From Sphingobium wenxiniae (GTDB lineage: Bacteria; Pseudomonadota; Alphaproteobacteria; Sphingomonadales; Sphingomonadaceae), in contig NZ_VLKK01000006.1 in assembly GCF_007830065.1 (NCBI RefSeq), positions 124,001 through 188,000 of the forward strand: a stretch of 64,000 nt of DNA, written 5' to 3'. Every line of letters starts with the position of its first letter. The first letter of the stretch is position 1. This document shows positions 53,154 through 61,371 of the stretch, piece by piece. The notes beneath the pieces were generated by a model that did not search any database, was not told the origin of the DNA, and worked only from the letters and a program-made list of their open reading frames with translations. A program made the translations under genes and the position numbers.

Positions 53154-53516
53154 ATGTCGGTGAACGACATACGCTATAAATTTGCCCTCAACGACGCGTT
53201 CGATTTCTTTGCGGGGAGCGCATTTACCTACAATAGCAGGATGAATTCGAGCATTGGCTCGCCCGCGGTGCCGACGATCGACGACTTCACTCTGCCCGGT
53301 CTACAAGCGGGCGTCGAAACCAGCGACGGCAAATATCGGTTCACCCTGCGGGGCAAGAATGTCACCGACAACTATCATTGGTCGAGCACCTTCCTCGGGT
53401 TCGACACGGTAACGCGTTTCGTCGCGCCGCCGGCGACCTATGGGATTAGCCTGTCGGGCCGTTTCCGGCGGCCGGAACGAAGAGGAGAAACGGGATGTTC
53501 AAGGCCATATGCCTGA
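53154..53516 (+). pseudogene. C-terminal remnant of a TonB-dependent receptor
   Basis: The translation (YKFALNDAFDFFAGSAFTYNSR, then GVETSDGKYRFTLRGKNVTDNY and TRFVAPPATYGISLSGRF) is the last ~105 residues of a TonB-dependent receptor barrel, with the terminal aromatic of the barrel at about 53468. Signal peptide, plug and most of the barrel are missing. The frame then runs on past the normal C-terminus into the next gene before stopping, so the native stop is lost or moved. The left break lies near 53.0-53.15 kb. Confidence 0.78.
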
Positions 53517-53869
53517 TCCGGCGCAAGCCGGGCATGACGCGCGAGGCTTTCATCGATCGCTATGAGAACGGCCATGCCGTGCTTTGCGCCAAGCTCATTC
53601 CCGGCATGGTCGGCTATGTCCGCCGTTATGTCGTGCCGGACCAGACCTTTCTCTATCCCGGCGCACCGGATCTCGACTTCGATGTGCTCACCGAGCTCTG
53701 GTACGAAAACCGCGAAGCCTATGAGGCATCGATGAAGAGCCTGGAGGATCCGGCGGCGGCGCACGCACTCGCCGAGGACGAGCGCAAACTGTTCGACCTG
53801 TCTTCGATCAGGCGCTTCATCGTCGAGGAACGCACATCGGCGCTGCCACCCGGGGGATCGGGCCAGTGA
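53495..53869 (+). CDS. EthD-domain protein (copy 3)
   Basis: 124 residues: MFKAICLIRRKPGMTREAFIDRYENGHAVLCAKLIPGM, DFDVLTELWYENREAYEASMKSLEDP, EDERKLFDLSSIRRFIVEER. AGAGGAG lies just upstream, inside the receptor remnant. Its stop overlaps the GTG start of the KstD-like gene by 3 bases, so the two proteins are made together. Confidence 0.88.
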   Translation: MFKAICLIRRKPGMTREAFIDRYENGHAVLCAKLIPGMVGYVRRYVVPDQTFLYPGAPDLDFDVLTELWYENREAYEASMKSLEDPAAAHALAEDERKLFDLSSIRRFIVEERTSALPPGGSGQ

Positions 53870-55530
53870 GCGCCGACACGATCCCCGACGAGACTGTCGA
53901 CCTGCTGATCGTCGGCAGCGGCGCCGCATCCATGTCCGCCGCGCTGCGTGCCGCCGACGCCGGCCTCTCGGTGCTGGTCGTCGAAAAGCAGGATCGCTTC
54001 GGCGGTTCGACCGCGGTATCGGGCGGCGTGCTGTGGGTGCCCTGCAGTTCCGTCGCGCGGCGCGCGGGCGCCCAGGACAACTCCGCCGATGCCCATGCCT
54101 ATTTTGACGCCTGCCTGGGCCCTGAGACGCGCGCCACATCGCGCGCGCGGCGCGACGCCTTCCTGAGAGAGGGGCCGCGCTGCCTCGATTTCCTTGAAGG
54201 CCTCGGCATGCGCTGGGCCTATGGCGACGGCTATTCGGACTATCATGAGGGCGAATATCCGGGTGGCAGCGTACGCGGGCGGGCTATCGTCGCGCCGATG
54301 TTCGACCTGCGTGAGCTTGGTGACTGGGCAGAGCGGATCGGTTTCAACCTGGACCTGCCGCCGGTGATGTTCCAGGAGACGGTGCCGCTGCGTTCGCGCG
54401 GACGCACATGGGCAAGCAGACTCGCCTTCCTGCGAGTCGGCTGGCGGATGATACGCAACAGGCTGGGCGCACGCCTCGTCGGCATGGGGCCGGCGCTGTA
54501 CGGACGGCTGTTCCAGCAGGCGGTAAAGCGCGGCGTGATGTTCCGCTCGGGAATCACGGTTCGGGCCTTCAAGACCGACGGCGCGCGCATCAGCGGCGCG
54601 GAGATCACGTGGCAAGGGACGCCCTCGACGATCCATGCGCGCCGCGGGGTCCTGCTCAACACCGGAGGCTTCGCCCACAATCCGCGGATGCGCGAAACCT
54701 GGCAGCCGAAGCCCGCGTCGGTCGACTGGACGCTCGCCAATCCGGGCGACACCGGCGAGATGATCGAGATGGTTCGCGATCTCGGCGGGGCCATCGACCT
54801 GATGGATGCAAGCTGGTGGTTGCCCGGCACGACATTGCCCGGCGGCATCCGCCTCTATCTGGTGCCGGAACTCCAGCAGCCGCATGGCTTCGTCGTGGAT
54901 TCGACCGGCCAGCGCTACATGAACGAGGCGACCTCCTATGTCGCGATCGGCCGCGCGGTCTACGAACGGCAGAAGACCGTATCCGCAGTGCCGAGCTGGC
55001 TGGTGATGGATCGCCAGTATATGGAAAAATACTGGATCCTGGGCCAGCCGATGAAAACAGTGCCGCAAGCCTGGCTCGATCAGGGCATTATCGTCGAGGC
55101 GCCGACGCTGGCCGACCTTGCCGCCAAATGCGGGCTATCTCCAGACGCGCTCAAAGCCTCGGCGGACCGCTTCAACGGCTTCGCCCGCACCGGCCTTGAC
55201 GAGGATTTCGGCCGAGGTCGCAGCGCCTATCATCGGCTGTTCGGCGATCCGTTGCACAAACCGATACCAGGGTTGGGCACCGTCGAGAAGCCGCCCTTCT
55301 ATGCGATGCCCTTCTATCCGGCGGATGTCGGGACGGCGGGCGGCGTGTTGACCGACGAGCATGCCAGGGTGCTGCGTGAAGACGGGTCGCCGATCGAAGG
55401 CCTCTATGCCGCCGGTAACTGCACCGCGACGGTGATGGGTCGCAGCTATCCCGGCGCGGGCGCGAGCATCGCGCCGTCTCTGGTCTTCGGCTATGTTGCC
55501 GCCGGTCACACCATCGACGGCAATCGCTGA
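53866..55530 (+). CDS. FAD-dependent dehydrogenase, KstD-like (copy 3)
   Basis: 554 residues, GTG start at 53866 overlapping the EthD stop. FAD motif DLLIVGSGAASMSAALRAADAGLSVLVVEK, GGSTAVSGGVLWVPCSS, a middle GVLLNTGGFAHNPRMRE, YAMPFYPADVGTAGGVLTDEHA and LYAAGNCTATVMGRSYPGAGASI. Same flavoprotein group as the copies at 35.7 and 49.7 kb but clearly diverged from them, so each may act on a different intermediate. No regulon box was seen before this pair. Confidence 0.88.
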   Translation: MSADTIPDETVDLLIVGSGAASMSAALRAADAGLSVLVVEKQDRFGGSTAVSGGVLWVPCSSVARRAGAQDNSADAHAYFDACLGPETRATSRARRDAFLREGPRCLDFLEGLGMRWAYGDGYSDYHEGEYPGGSVRGRAIVAPMFDLRELGDWAERIGFNLDLPPVMFQETVPLRSRGRTWASRLAFLRVGWRMIRNRLGARLVGMGPALYGRLFQQAVKRGVMFRSGITVRAFKTDGARISGAEITWQGTPSTIHARRGVLLNTGGFAHNPRMRETWQPKPASVDWTLANPGDTGEMIEMVRDLGGAIDLMDASWWLPGTTLPGGIRLYLVPELQQPHGFVVDSTGQRYMNEATSYVAIGRAVYERQKTVSAVPSWLVMDRQYMEKYWILGQPMKTVPQAWLDQGIIVEAPTLADLAAKCGLSPDALKASADRFNGFARTGLDEDFGRGRSAYHRLFGDPLHKPIPGLGTVEKPPFYAMPFYPADVGTAGGVLTDEHARVLREDGSPIEGLYAAGNCTATVMGRSYPGAGASIAPSLVFGYVAAGHTIDGNR

Positions 55531-55533
55531 GGT

Positions 55534-56379
55534 TCAGATCGCGTCGTCGATCGCCGCGAGCCTGTCGAGCACGATCCGCTCACCTTCGGCGCCTTCGCCC
55601 GACACGTCATGTTCCAATTCGATCAGCCCCGTATAGCCGAGCGAGCGGATATGGCGCAGCACATTGGCCCAGTTGAGTTCACCGCTGCCCATCTCGCCGC
55701 GCCCCGGATTGTCGGCAACCTGGATAGCAGCGACCATGTCCCAACAGCGGGTGAGCGCGTTGATAACGTCACCGCCTCGCGCCTGGGCATGATATATATC
55801 GAAGACCATCCGAACTGCGGGACTCCCCACTGCCTGCGCCACCGCATAGGCATCGGCGACATCTGCCAGCAACTGCGACGGATAGTCCCGGGTATTTACA
55901 GCCTCGAGGCAAATCACCACCCCCGCCCGCTCGGCAAGCGGGGCCGCGCGCTTGAGGTTCTCGACCAGCGCGGCGCGCTGATAAGTCGCCGCCTCGCCGT
56001 CGCGGCGGCCAATCAACGTGGTCATCAACCGTCCGCCAACGCGTCTGGCGGCCTCGATTGACCCTTCGAGCTCGGCGATCATCGCGGCCCGATCATTGGG
56101 GTCACGCGACACCCAAAGGGGCAGGTTCCAACTCGTTACATTGTTGACGAAGCAACCCATATCGAGACCGCGCCGCGCCAGCTCGACGCCAATTCGTGTC
56201 TGTTCCTCGACCGGCCGGACCTTGAGGAAATTGTCTTCGATGCCGGCAAAGCCGTTATCCTGGGCGAAAGCGATATGCTCGATCGGGTCGACCGATCCCA
56301 CGAGATGGCGGAATAATGGCGTGTCGAGCGAGTTGAGACCGATGTTGGACGCATAGCGCATGATTCGCTGAGCCGGCAT
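55534..56379 (-). CDS. Sugar-phosphate isomerase/epimerase family (hydroxypyruvate-isomerase-like)
   Basis: 281 residues of the AP-endonuclease-2/Hyi TIM-barrel family. RYASNIGLNSLDTPLF, the metal ligands in CLEAVNTRDYPSQLL, MVFDIYHAQARGGD, IQVADNPGRGEMGSGELNW and LIELEHDV. Members isomerise hydroxypyruvate or epimerise sugars, and some act in ring-fission pathways. ATG 56379 is chosen (GGAGGGG about 12 bases upstream); the frame extends to 56469. A regulon box lies 63 bases before this start. Confidence 0.85.
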   Translation of the reverse strand: MPAQRIMRYASNIGLNSLDTPLFRHLVGSVDPIEHIAFAQDNGFAGIEDNFLKVRPVEEQTRIGVELARRGLDMGCFVNNVTSWNLPLWVSRDPNDRAAMIAELEGSIEAARRVGGRLMTTLIGRRDGEAATYQRAALVENLKRAAPLAERAGVVICLEAVNTRDYPSQLLADVADAYAVAQAVGSPAVRMVFDIYHAQARGGDVINALTRCWDMVAAIQVADNPGRGEMGSGELNWANVLRHIRSLGYTGLIELEHDVSGEGAEGERIVLDRLAAIDDAI

Positions 56380-56442
56380 GGCGGTCGATCCCCTCCGACG
56401 GGCATCCCGTGTCCCATCTTTGAGATCAGTATAGTCATAAAC

Positions 56443-56455
56443 TTCAAATATTCTA
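56443..56455 (-). promoter_or_regulatory. Regulon box upstream of the isomerase gene
   Basis: On the minus strand TAGAA-TAT-TTGAA. It overlaps the 5' end of the longer open frame, one reason to prefer the downstream start at 56379. Confidence 0.6.
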
Positions 56456-56549
56456 GCATCTATCGCCATGGAACGGGTGCCTGGCGAACTGACGTGCGAA
56501 AGAAGCCGGTGCGACCAACACCAGCTTCTTCCCCCCTATTGGCCATCGA

Positions 56550-58883
56550 TCAGAAGAGGTTCGGCTTCACTGTCACCCGGATCATCAGCTCGCGCCCGCG
56601 ATTGGGCGCGCCGATGATGTCCGCCTGGCGATTGGCGACCGCAGTACCCGACGCCCCGCCGCTGAACGGCTGTTCCGAGGATCGCACCACATAATATTTG
56701 TTGCCGAGGTTACGGCCCACCAACGCGACTTCCCAGCGATCGTCGGGCGCACCGACGCGCAGGCTCGCGTCGAACAGCCAATAGGACTTCTGATAGCCCA
56801 GCGGCTCGTTGTACGCATTGTTGAAATAGCCGCCGCTATAGTTGGCGTCGCCGCTCAGCCCGACCTTGAGGCCGGACATGGTCGTCTCATAGTTGAAGCC
56901 GCCGTAACCACCCCATTTGGGGGCACGAACGATCGGCTGGCCCGCGAGATTCTGCTGCGTGAACACGCCGCTGACCGGGGCGAGGCTGCACCCCTGCGCG
57001 ACCGACTGCCCCTTGAAGCAGGCGAAGGTGAACAGGTCATATTCAGCCTCGTTATAGGAGACGGCGCCACGCAGCGTCAGGCCCGTGACGGGGCTGGTCC
57101 AGTTGCCATCGAGCTCGATACCGCGCGTGTGCGCCTTGCCGGCATTGGTAGACAGGTTGCTGACGCCCGTGGTCGCGGCAACCTGAAGTCCGCGGATATC
57201 ATAGTCGAACAGGGCCAGGTTGAGGCGCAATGTCCGGTCGAACAGCCGCGCCTTCACCCCGATCTCGCCGCCGCGATTGGTCTGCTGGTCGTAACTGAGA
57301 TTCACGCCGGTGTAGCTCGCCCCGGCCGAGCCGTTGAACCCGCCCGACAGGAACCCCCGCCGATAGGACGCGAACAGGTTCAGATCGGAAGTCGCGCTCC
57401 ATTTGACGGTGAGCTCGGGCGAGAAATTCGACCAACTGTCCTGCGGCACCGCGGAAATCTGCTCGACCCCGCGGGATATGGTACGGATGCGCTTGCTTTC
57501 ATGCGACCAGCGCCCGCCGGCCGACACTTCGACGCTGGCGGCCGGCTTGAGGACGAGTTGGCCGAAGAAGGAATAGGATTCGCCGCGCTGGCTGTTGTCG
57601 ACATTGAAGAGGCTGGTGATCACGCCTCCCGGCGAGAAATAGGCACGGTTATGATAGTCGATCGCGCCTGACTGGTACATTGCGCCAGCGGAGATGTTGG
57701 CCAGGCCGTCGAAAGAGGTCAGGACGCGCAGTTCTTGGTTGATATCGCGGTAGGTGACCCGTTCCGGTGTGTAGAGCAGGTTGCTTTGGATATCGATCGC
57801 GCTGGTGTTGCTCAGGTTGTTGGTGTGGAACCGGTAGACGCCGGTGATCGAGGTCACCGTCACGTCGTCGACAGGCTTGAAGTTCATTTCGAGCGAGGTG
57901 AGAACCTGATTTCGGTCGGAAAACAGCTTGCCGCCATGTTTGGTCGGGAAGACCGCCTGGAACGCGGGTCCAGGATCGATCAACGATGTCTTGCCATTGG
58001 CCTGGCAGTCCATGTTGGCGCTTGCGAGTTGCGGCGTCGCGCCCGAACAATTGACGATCTGATTGATCGACGTCGGGCCGCTGTCCTTGCCCGCGCCATA
58101 AGCGAGCTTGAACCGCGCGTTGAACCGGTCGTCGGGCTCATATTTCAGCGTCAGGCGCGCGGCGAACTCATGCCCTTCGGGCCCGCGGCCGAACGACTTG
58201 AGCGATCCGGCGGCAGGCACAGAGACATTGTCAATATAGCCGCGCATGGACGAGAAATAGCCGGCAACGCGAATGCCCAGCGTGTCGGTCATCGGGCCGG
58301 ACGCATAGCCTTCCAGCCGCTTCTCCCGCGCTCCGAATTCATAGCCCGCCGACACCTTCATGTCGAATTCCGCGGTTGGATCGGCGCTGCGTATCGAGAT
58401 GACGCCCCCGGGGCTGTTCTTGCCGAAGAACAACGCCTGGGGACCCTTCAGAATTTCGACGCTCGCGACATCCATCGAGGCGAGGCGCTGGACGCTGGAG
58501 CGCGCGACCTGGATGCCGTCGATGTTGAACGATACGGCCTGATCCGAAAAGGGATTGATCTCCGATCCGGCGATGCCGCGGATCGCAATCGGCGCGCCCT
58601 GCACGCCGCCGGTATTCTCACCGATCAGCAGCAACGGCGTTACCCGCGACAGCCCCTCAACATTGGTGATAGACCGGCGCGACAGCTCTTCGCCGCCCAC
58701 AGCCTGCAGCACGACCGGCGTGTCGAAGGCGGTTTCAGCCCGCTTGCGGGCGGTGACGATGATCTCGCCACTCGCGTCGGCGCTCTGGTCACCGACCTGC
58801 GGCGGCGCCGTTTGGGCCCATAACGGACTGGTTCCCGACAGCAGCAGCGTGACCGCGCACGTCAAGCGTAGTTGAGCTTTCAT
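56550..58883 (-). CDS. TonB-dependent outer-membrane receptor 3
   Basis: 777 residues. Signal peptide (MKAQLRLTCAVTLLLSGTSPLWAQ), TonB-box-like GEIIVTARKRAETAFDTPVVL, plug motif ILKGPQALFFGKNSPGGVISI (variant of the GPQGTLFGR signature), barrel ending RVTVKPNLF. Start at 58883 gives 7 bases to GGAGG; the ATG at 58886 is the alternative. No regulon box is seen upstream, unlike receptor 2. It is next to the BKACE enzyme gene. Confidence 0.94.
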   Translation of the reverse strand: MKAQLRLTCAVTLLLSGTSPLWAQTAPPQVGDQSADASGEIIVTARKRAETAFDTPVVLQAVGGEELSRRSITNVEGLSRVTPLLLIGENTGGVQGAPIAIRGIAGSEINPFSDQAVSFNIDGIQVARSSVQRLASMDVASVEILKGPQALFFGKNSPGGVISIRSADPTAEFDMKVSAGYEFGAREKRLEGYASGPMTDTLGIRVAGYFSSMRGYIDNVSVPAAGSLKSFGRGPEGHEFAARLTLKYEPDDRFNARFKLAYGAGKDSGPTSINQIVNCSGATPQLASANMDCQANGKTSLIDPGPAFQAVFPTKHGGKLFSDRNQVLTSLEMNFKPVDDVTVTSITGVYRFHTNNLSNTSAIDIQSNLLYTPERVTYRDINQELRVLTSFDGLANISAGAMYQSGAIDYHNRAYFSPGGVITSLFNVDNSQRGESYSFFGQLVLKPAASVEVSAGGRWSHESKRIRTISRGVEQISAVPQDSWSNFSPELTVKWSATSDLNLFASYRRGFLSGGFNGSAGASYTGVNLSYDQQTNRGGEIGVKARLFDRTLRLNLALFDYDIRGLQVAATTGVSNLSTNAGKAHTRGIELDGNWTSPVTGLTLRGAVSYNEAEYDLFTFACFKGQSVAQGCSLAPVSGVFTQQNLAGQPIVRAPKWGGYGGFNYETTMSGLKVGLSGDANYSGGYFNNAYNEPLGYQKSYWLFDASLRVGAPDDRWEVALVGRNLGNKYYVVRSSEQPFSGGASGTAVANRQADIIGAPNRGRELMIRVTVKPNLF

Positions 58884-59023
58884 CATCAATCCTCCCTGGG
58901 TCAGCACCACGTCATCATTTCGCGGACGCGGCTTGTGATTTTACGACCGGCGTGGATCGGCATTCCGACAACGCCGGGTTCATTCTCGATTGTCGGCTTT
59001 CTACCTTCGGCGGCGACCGGACG

Positions 59024-59938
59024 TTACGCCGGCACCTTTTCCTTCATGCCAAGATATCCCTTGGCATCTTTCCCACTCACTACTGTCCGATCGACCTTGC
59101 TGGCCATGAGCTTGACCGCTTCGACCATCTCCAGATTGCTCATGCCGCTCGCGCCGGAAACATCCTCTATGCCGACGCGAATATGGCCACCGCGCTCGAG
59201 CGCGAGTTGCGCCACGGCTGAATCCAGTATCGCGTCCCCTTGCGCCGAAACCATCCAAGGCACGTCGATATCCCCGATGGCTTCCAGACAAGCGTCGAGC
59301 GCGCGCTCCGTCGGCGCGAGCCCAAAGCGCATTTGCGGTTCCAGGTGAGAGCCTGTGACATAGCGGCCGGCGAACCAGATCTTGATGAACGAGCCCGCCG
59401 GGATCAGACCGCGAGCGGCATATTCGCGTATCCAATAGACGCTACCAAGGGAATAAACACCGAAGGAGATCGGAGCCTGATATTCGTTGGCAAACGTCAC
59501 AAGCTCATGGCAGTCCGCAAAGTCCGCAGCGGCGAAATTCTTTCGTCCCGAAGACGGAAGCCCGTCAGCATCGGACACGGCATATTCAACGCCGCCCATC
59601 TCGATCGAAAACATGTTCAAATCACCCGATTCTGCGAGTGCCTTGACATGTTCGTTGATCTCCCAGAGCCGTTCGCCCTTCATCGGCGCCGGATACATCA
59701 GCGCATCGGGATGCGTCGTGCGAAGCTCTCGTTGAAAGCGCGTGACCTGTTCGATCTGCTGCTCCCGGCTTAACGCCCAATCGTGATGGTAGTGGATGAT
59801 GGAAGCTCCGGCGTCGAGGCACTCGCGTGCAGCGATCAAGGAAGGTTCATATACGCTGATTTGTTCGCTCTTTGGCCGATCTATCCTGTAATGGGAGACC
59901 GCAACCTCGATGATGAAGGGGTTTGACGACAACGTCAT
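59024..59938 (-). CDS. Beta-keto acid cleavage enzyme (BKACE, DUF849)
   Basis: 304-residue zinc TIM barrel. SIIHYHHDW supplies the metal-binding His-x-His (H49, H51), followed by YPAPMKG, FSIEMGGVEYA, and the C-terminal GIEDVSGASGMSNLEMVEAVKLM with the Glu ligand. BKACE enzymes condense a beta-keto acid with acetyl-CoA and split it; the founding member cleaves 3-keto-5-aminohexanoate. The substrate here is unknown. It is divergent from a TetR regulator across an AT-rich gap. Confidence 0.85.
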   Translation of the reverse strand: MTLSSNPFIIEVAVSHYRIDRPKSEQISVYEPSLIAARECLDAGASIIHYHHDWALSREQQIEQVTRFQRELRTTHPDALMYPAPMKGERLWEINEHVKALAESGDLNMFSIEMGGVEYAVSDADGLPSSGRKNFAAADFADCHELVTFANEYQAPISFGVYSLGSVYWIREYAARGLIPAGSFIKIWFAGRYVTGSHLEPQMRFGLAPTERALDACLEAIGDIDVPWMVSAQGDAILDSAVAQLALERGGHIRVGIEDVSGASGMSNLEMVEAVKLMASKVDRTVVSGKDAKGYLGMKEKVPA

Positions 59939-60028
59939 TTTCCTAATCCTCTCAGAGACTACCGATATATAATAATCATTTTTCTGTGATTAAAATTATA
60001 TATTTACTTATTTATATAAAATAAATTC

Positions 60029-60048
60029 ATAATTTCGTCGACGATTAT
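60029..60048. promoter_or_regulatory. Palindromic operator candidate 1
   Basis: ATAAT and ATTAT arms flank the self-complementary CGTCGACG. It lies 91 bases from the BKACE start. Confidence 0.45.
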
Positions 60049-60059
60049 CCGAATTATAT

Positions 60060-60076
60060 TATGAGATAATATCATA
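60060..60076. promoter_or_regulatory. Palindromic operator candidate 2
   Basis: TATGA and TCATA, exact inverted 5-mers with a 7-base spacer, between candidate 1 and the TetR gene. Confidence 0.4.
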
Positions 60077-60218
60077 TTTCCCAGATATATTGTTACAATG
60101 ACAGCATTGGCAGAAACTGTCAACCAATAAATTTTAGTATGTAATGCGGGAACGCGCAAAATCTTTGGCAGATTTTTCGCCGCCTCGGACCTAGGATGCG
60201 AGCGCATGATTCAGGAGA

Positions 60219-60836
60219 ATGCGTTTGGTCCCGATCCAGTTGATTCGCGCTGTTGAAGACGAAGCGGCCCCCTCATACGACCCTGCGAGGCAGGTATCGC
60301 ACGCCGCGCTGTCGCTTTTCGTTAAAGCGGGAACCACCAGGTTCAGCGTCAAGGAATTGGCAGAACATGCCGGAATTTCGGAACGCACCTTCTATCGCTA
60401 TTTCCCGCGCAAGGAGGATGTCGTCCGCCCGGTGCTGTCGGCTGGCGCGAACCAGTTCAGTGCGCTGTTGGCGGCGCGGCCAGAGACGGAATCGGTGCTC
60501 GATGCGCTCAAGGCCGCCTTCGCCCTGTCCTGGTGGGGCGAATCGACCGAGCAGGCCCAGGTCTTACGCGCGCTGATGCACGAGACCGACGTGTTGCGAA
60601 CGATCTGGCTCGACATCATCGCCGAAACCGAGATTCGGCTGAGGGTAGCCATCGCCGCGCGGATGGGGCTGGACGAGGGCGCGACCCGGACCCGATTGAT
60701 CGCGAGCGTAGTCTGCGCCGTGATCCGCAGCTCGGCAAGCGCCTGCGACAGCAGCAATCCGCATGCCTTGGCGGACGCCTTCGCGCGCGACCTGGACTGC
60801 GTCGCGGCCGGGCTATTCGGCGTCGAGCGCGGCTAA
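60219..60836 (+). CDS. TetR-family transcription regulator
   Basis: 205 residues. The HTH is FSVKELAEHAGISERTFYRYFPRKEDVV at about 43-70; the C-terminal ligand domain is helical and Ala-rich. ATG 60219 touches AGGAG directly, so the actual start may be the in-frame TTG at 60225, which has better spacing. It probably represses the divergent BKACE gene and perhaps receptor 3. Confidence 0.85.
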   Translation: MRLVPIQLIRAVEDEAAPSYDPARQVSHAALSLFVKAGTTRFSVKELAEHAGISERTFYRYFPRKEDVVRPVLSAGANQFSALLAARPETESVLDALKAAFALSWWGESTEQAQVLRALMHETDVLRTIWLDIIAETEIRLRVAIAARMGLDEGATRTRLIASVVCAVIRSSASACDSSNPHALADAFARDLDCVAAGLFGVERG

Positions 60837-60848
60837 AATCGCAAAACC

Positions 60849-60868
60849 GGGGCGTCGGCAAGCGCCCC
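60849..60868 (+). terminator. Hairpin after the TetR gene
   Basis: GGGGCG (60849-60854) pairs with CGCCCC (60863-60868), loop of 8, 12 bases after the stop; followed by TCCGTCT. Confidence 0.4.
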
Positions 60869-61189
60869 TCCGTCTCTACAGACCGGACCATCGCCCCGAA
60901 TGGCGCAGAGCTGGTCGCCTTCCGGGAAACCGTCCTTCGATATCAATGACTTATGAATAAATGGCGGTGGGCGAGAGCCTGCGGGCGAACTCTCTCGTCG
61001 CAGAGCAGCGCGCTGCAGCGGTTCGGATTAACAGTCTGCCGAACTTAGCTACGCCCTGACTTCAAAACTCACTGATTTTGTGGCCAGTCGCGAATGCTAC
61101 GATTGCAGTTGCTGCTCAGCCAATTTTTCCCTATTTTCTCAAATGAGAACAACCCTCCTGATGGGAGTCGGCACTTGGAGAGCGACGTA
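60869..61189. other. Intergenic stretch before the HTH gene
   Basis: About 320 bases without a supported gene or recognisable repeat. It is the junction between the catabolic cluster and the HTH-helicase locus. I saw no copy of the tRNA-Ser 3' end here. Confidence 0.5.
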
Positions 61190-61354
61190 ATGACCATCAA
61201 GGAGGTTTCCGATTACCTCAAGCTGGCTGAGAAAACAGCCTATCGCCTCGCTGCCGAAGGAAAGATCCCCGGGTTCAAGGTTGGGGCCTCCTGGCGCTTC
61301 CGGAAGAGCGAGATTGACCGATGGATTATCGCTCAAGAGCAGGGGCGTGCCTGA
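61190..61354 (+). CDS. Excisionase-type helix-turn-helix protein
   Basis: 54 residues, a single MerR-like HTH_17 domain: MTIKEVSDYLKLAEKTAYRLAAEGKIPGFKVGASWRFRKSEIDRWI. It resembles excisionase-family DNA-binding proteins that often precede defence-system operons. ATG 61190 is preferred; TTG at 61174 or ATG at 61094 would add residues. The helicase gene starts 17 bases after its stop. Confidence 0.82.
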   Translation: MTIKEVSDYLKLAEKTAYRLAAEGKIPGFKVGASWRFRKSEIDRWIIAQEQGRA

Positions 61355-61371
61355 TCCATGGGGAATTCGAA

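Larger units (their letters stand above)
59939..60218. promoter_or_regulatory. AT-rich divergent promoter region between BKACE and TetR genes
   Basis: About 280 bases, very AT-rich from 59965 to 60090 and thus unlike the rest of the window. It holds two dyads: ATAATTTCGTCGACGATTAT (60029-60048, centred on CGTCGACG) and TATGA-GATAATA-TCATA (60060-60076). Both are plausible TetR operators. Open frames inside it lack coding features. Confidence 0.55.

Noticed and set aside
53154..53516. Reading the receptor remnant as a genuine 120-residue protein
   Set aside because: It matches only the end of a receptor barrel, lacks export and plug segments and runs past the normal C-terminus into the next gene.
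60004..60207. Minus-strand 67-codon frame with a hydrophobic segment in the AT-rich region
   Set aside because: AT-rich DNA gives Ile/Leu/Asn-rich frames by chance; there is no ribosome binding site and it overlaps the dyads between two divergent genes.
32471..61189. Direct repeat of the tRNA-Ser 3' end as an attachment site
   Set aside because: I read the junctions at 32.6-33.1 and 60.8-61.2 kb and found no second copy, nor an integrase gene.
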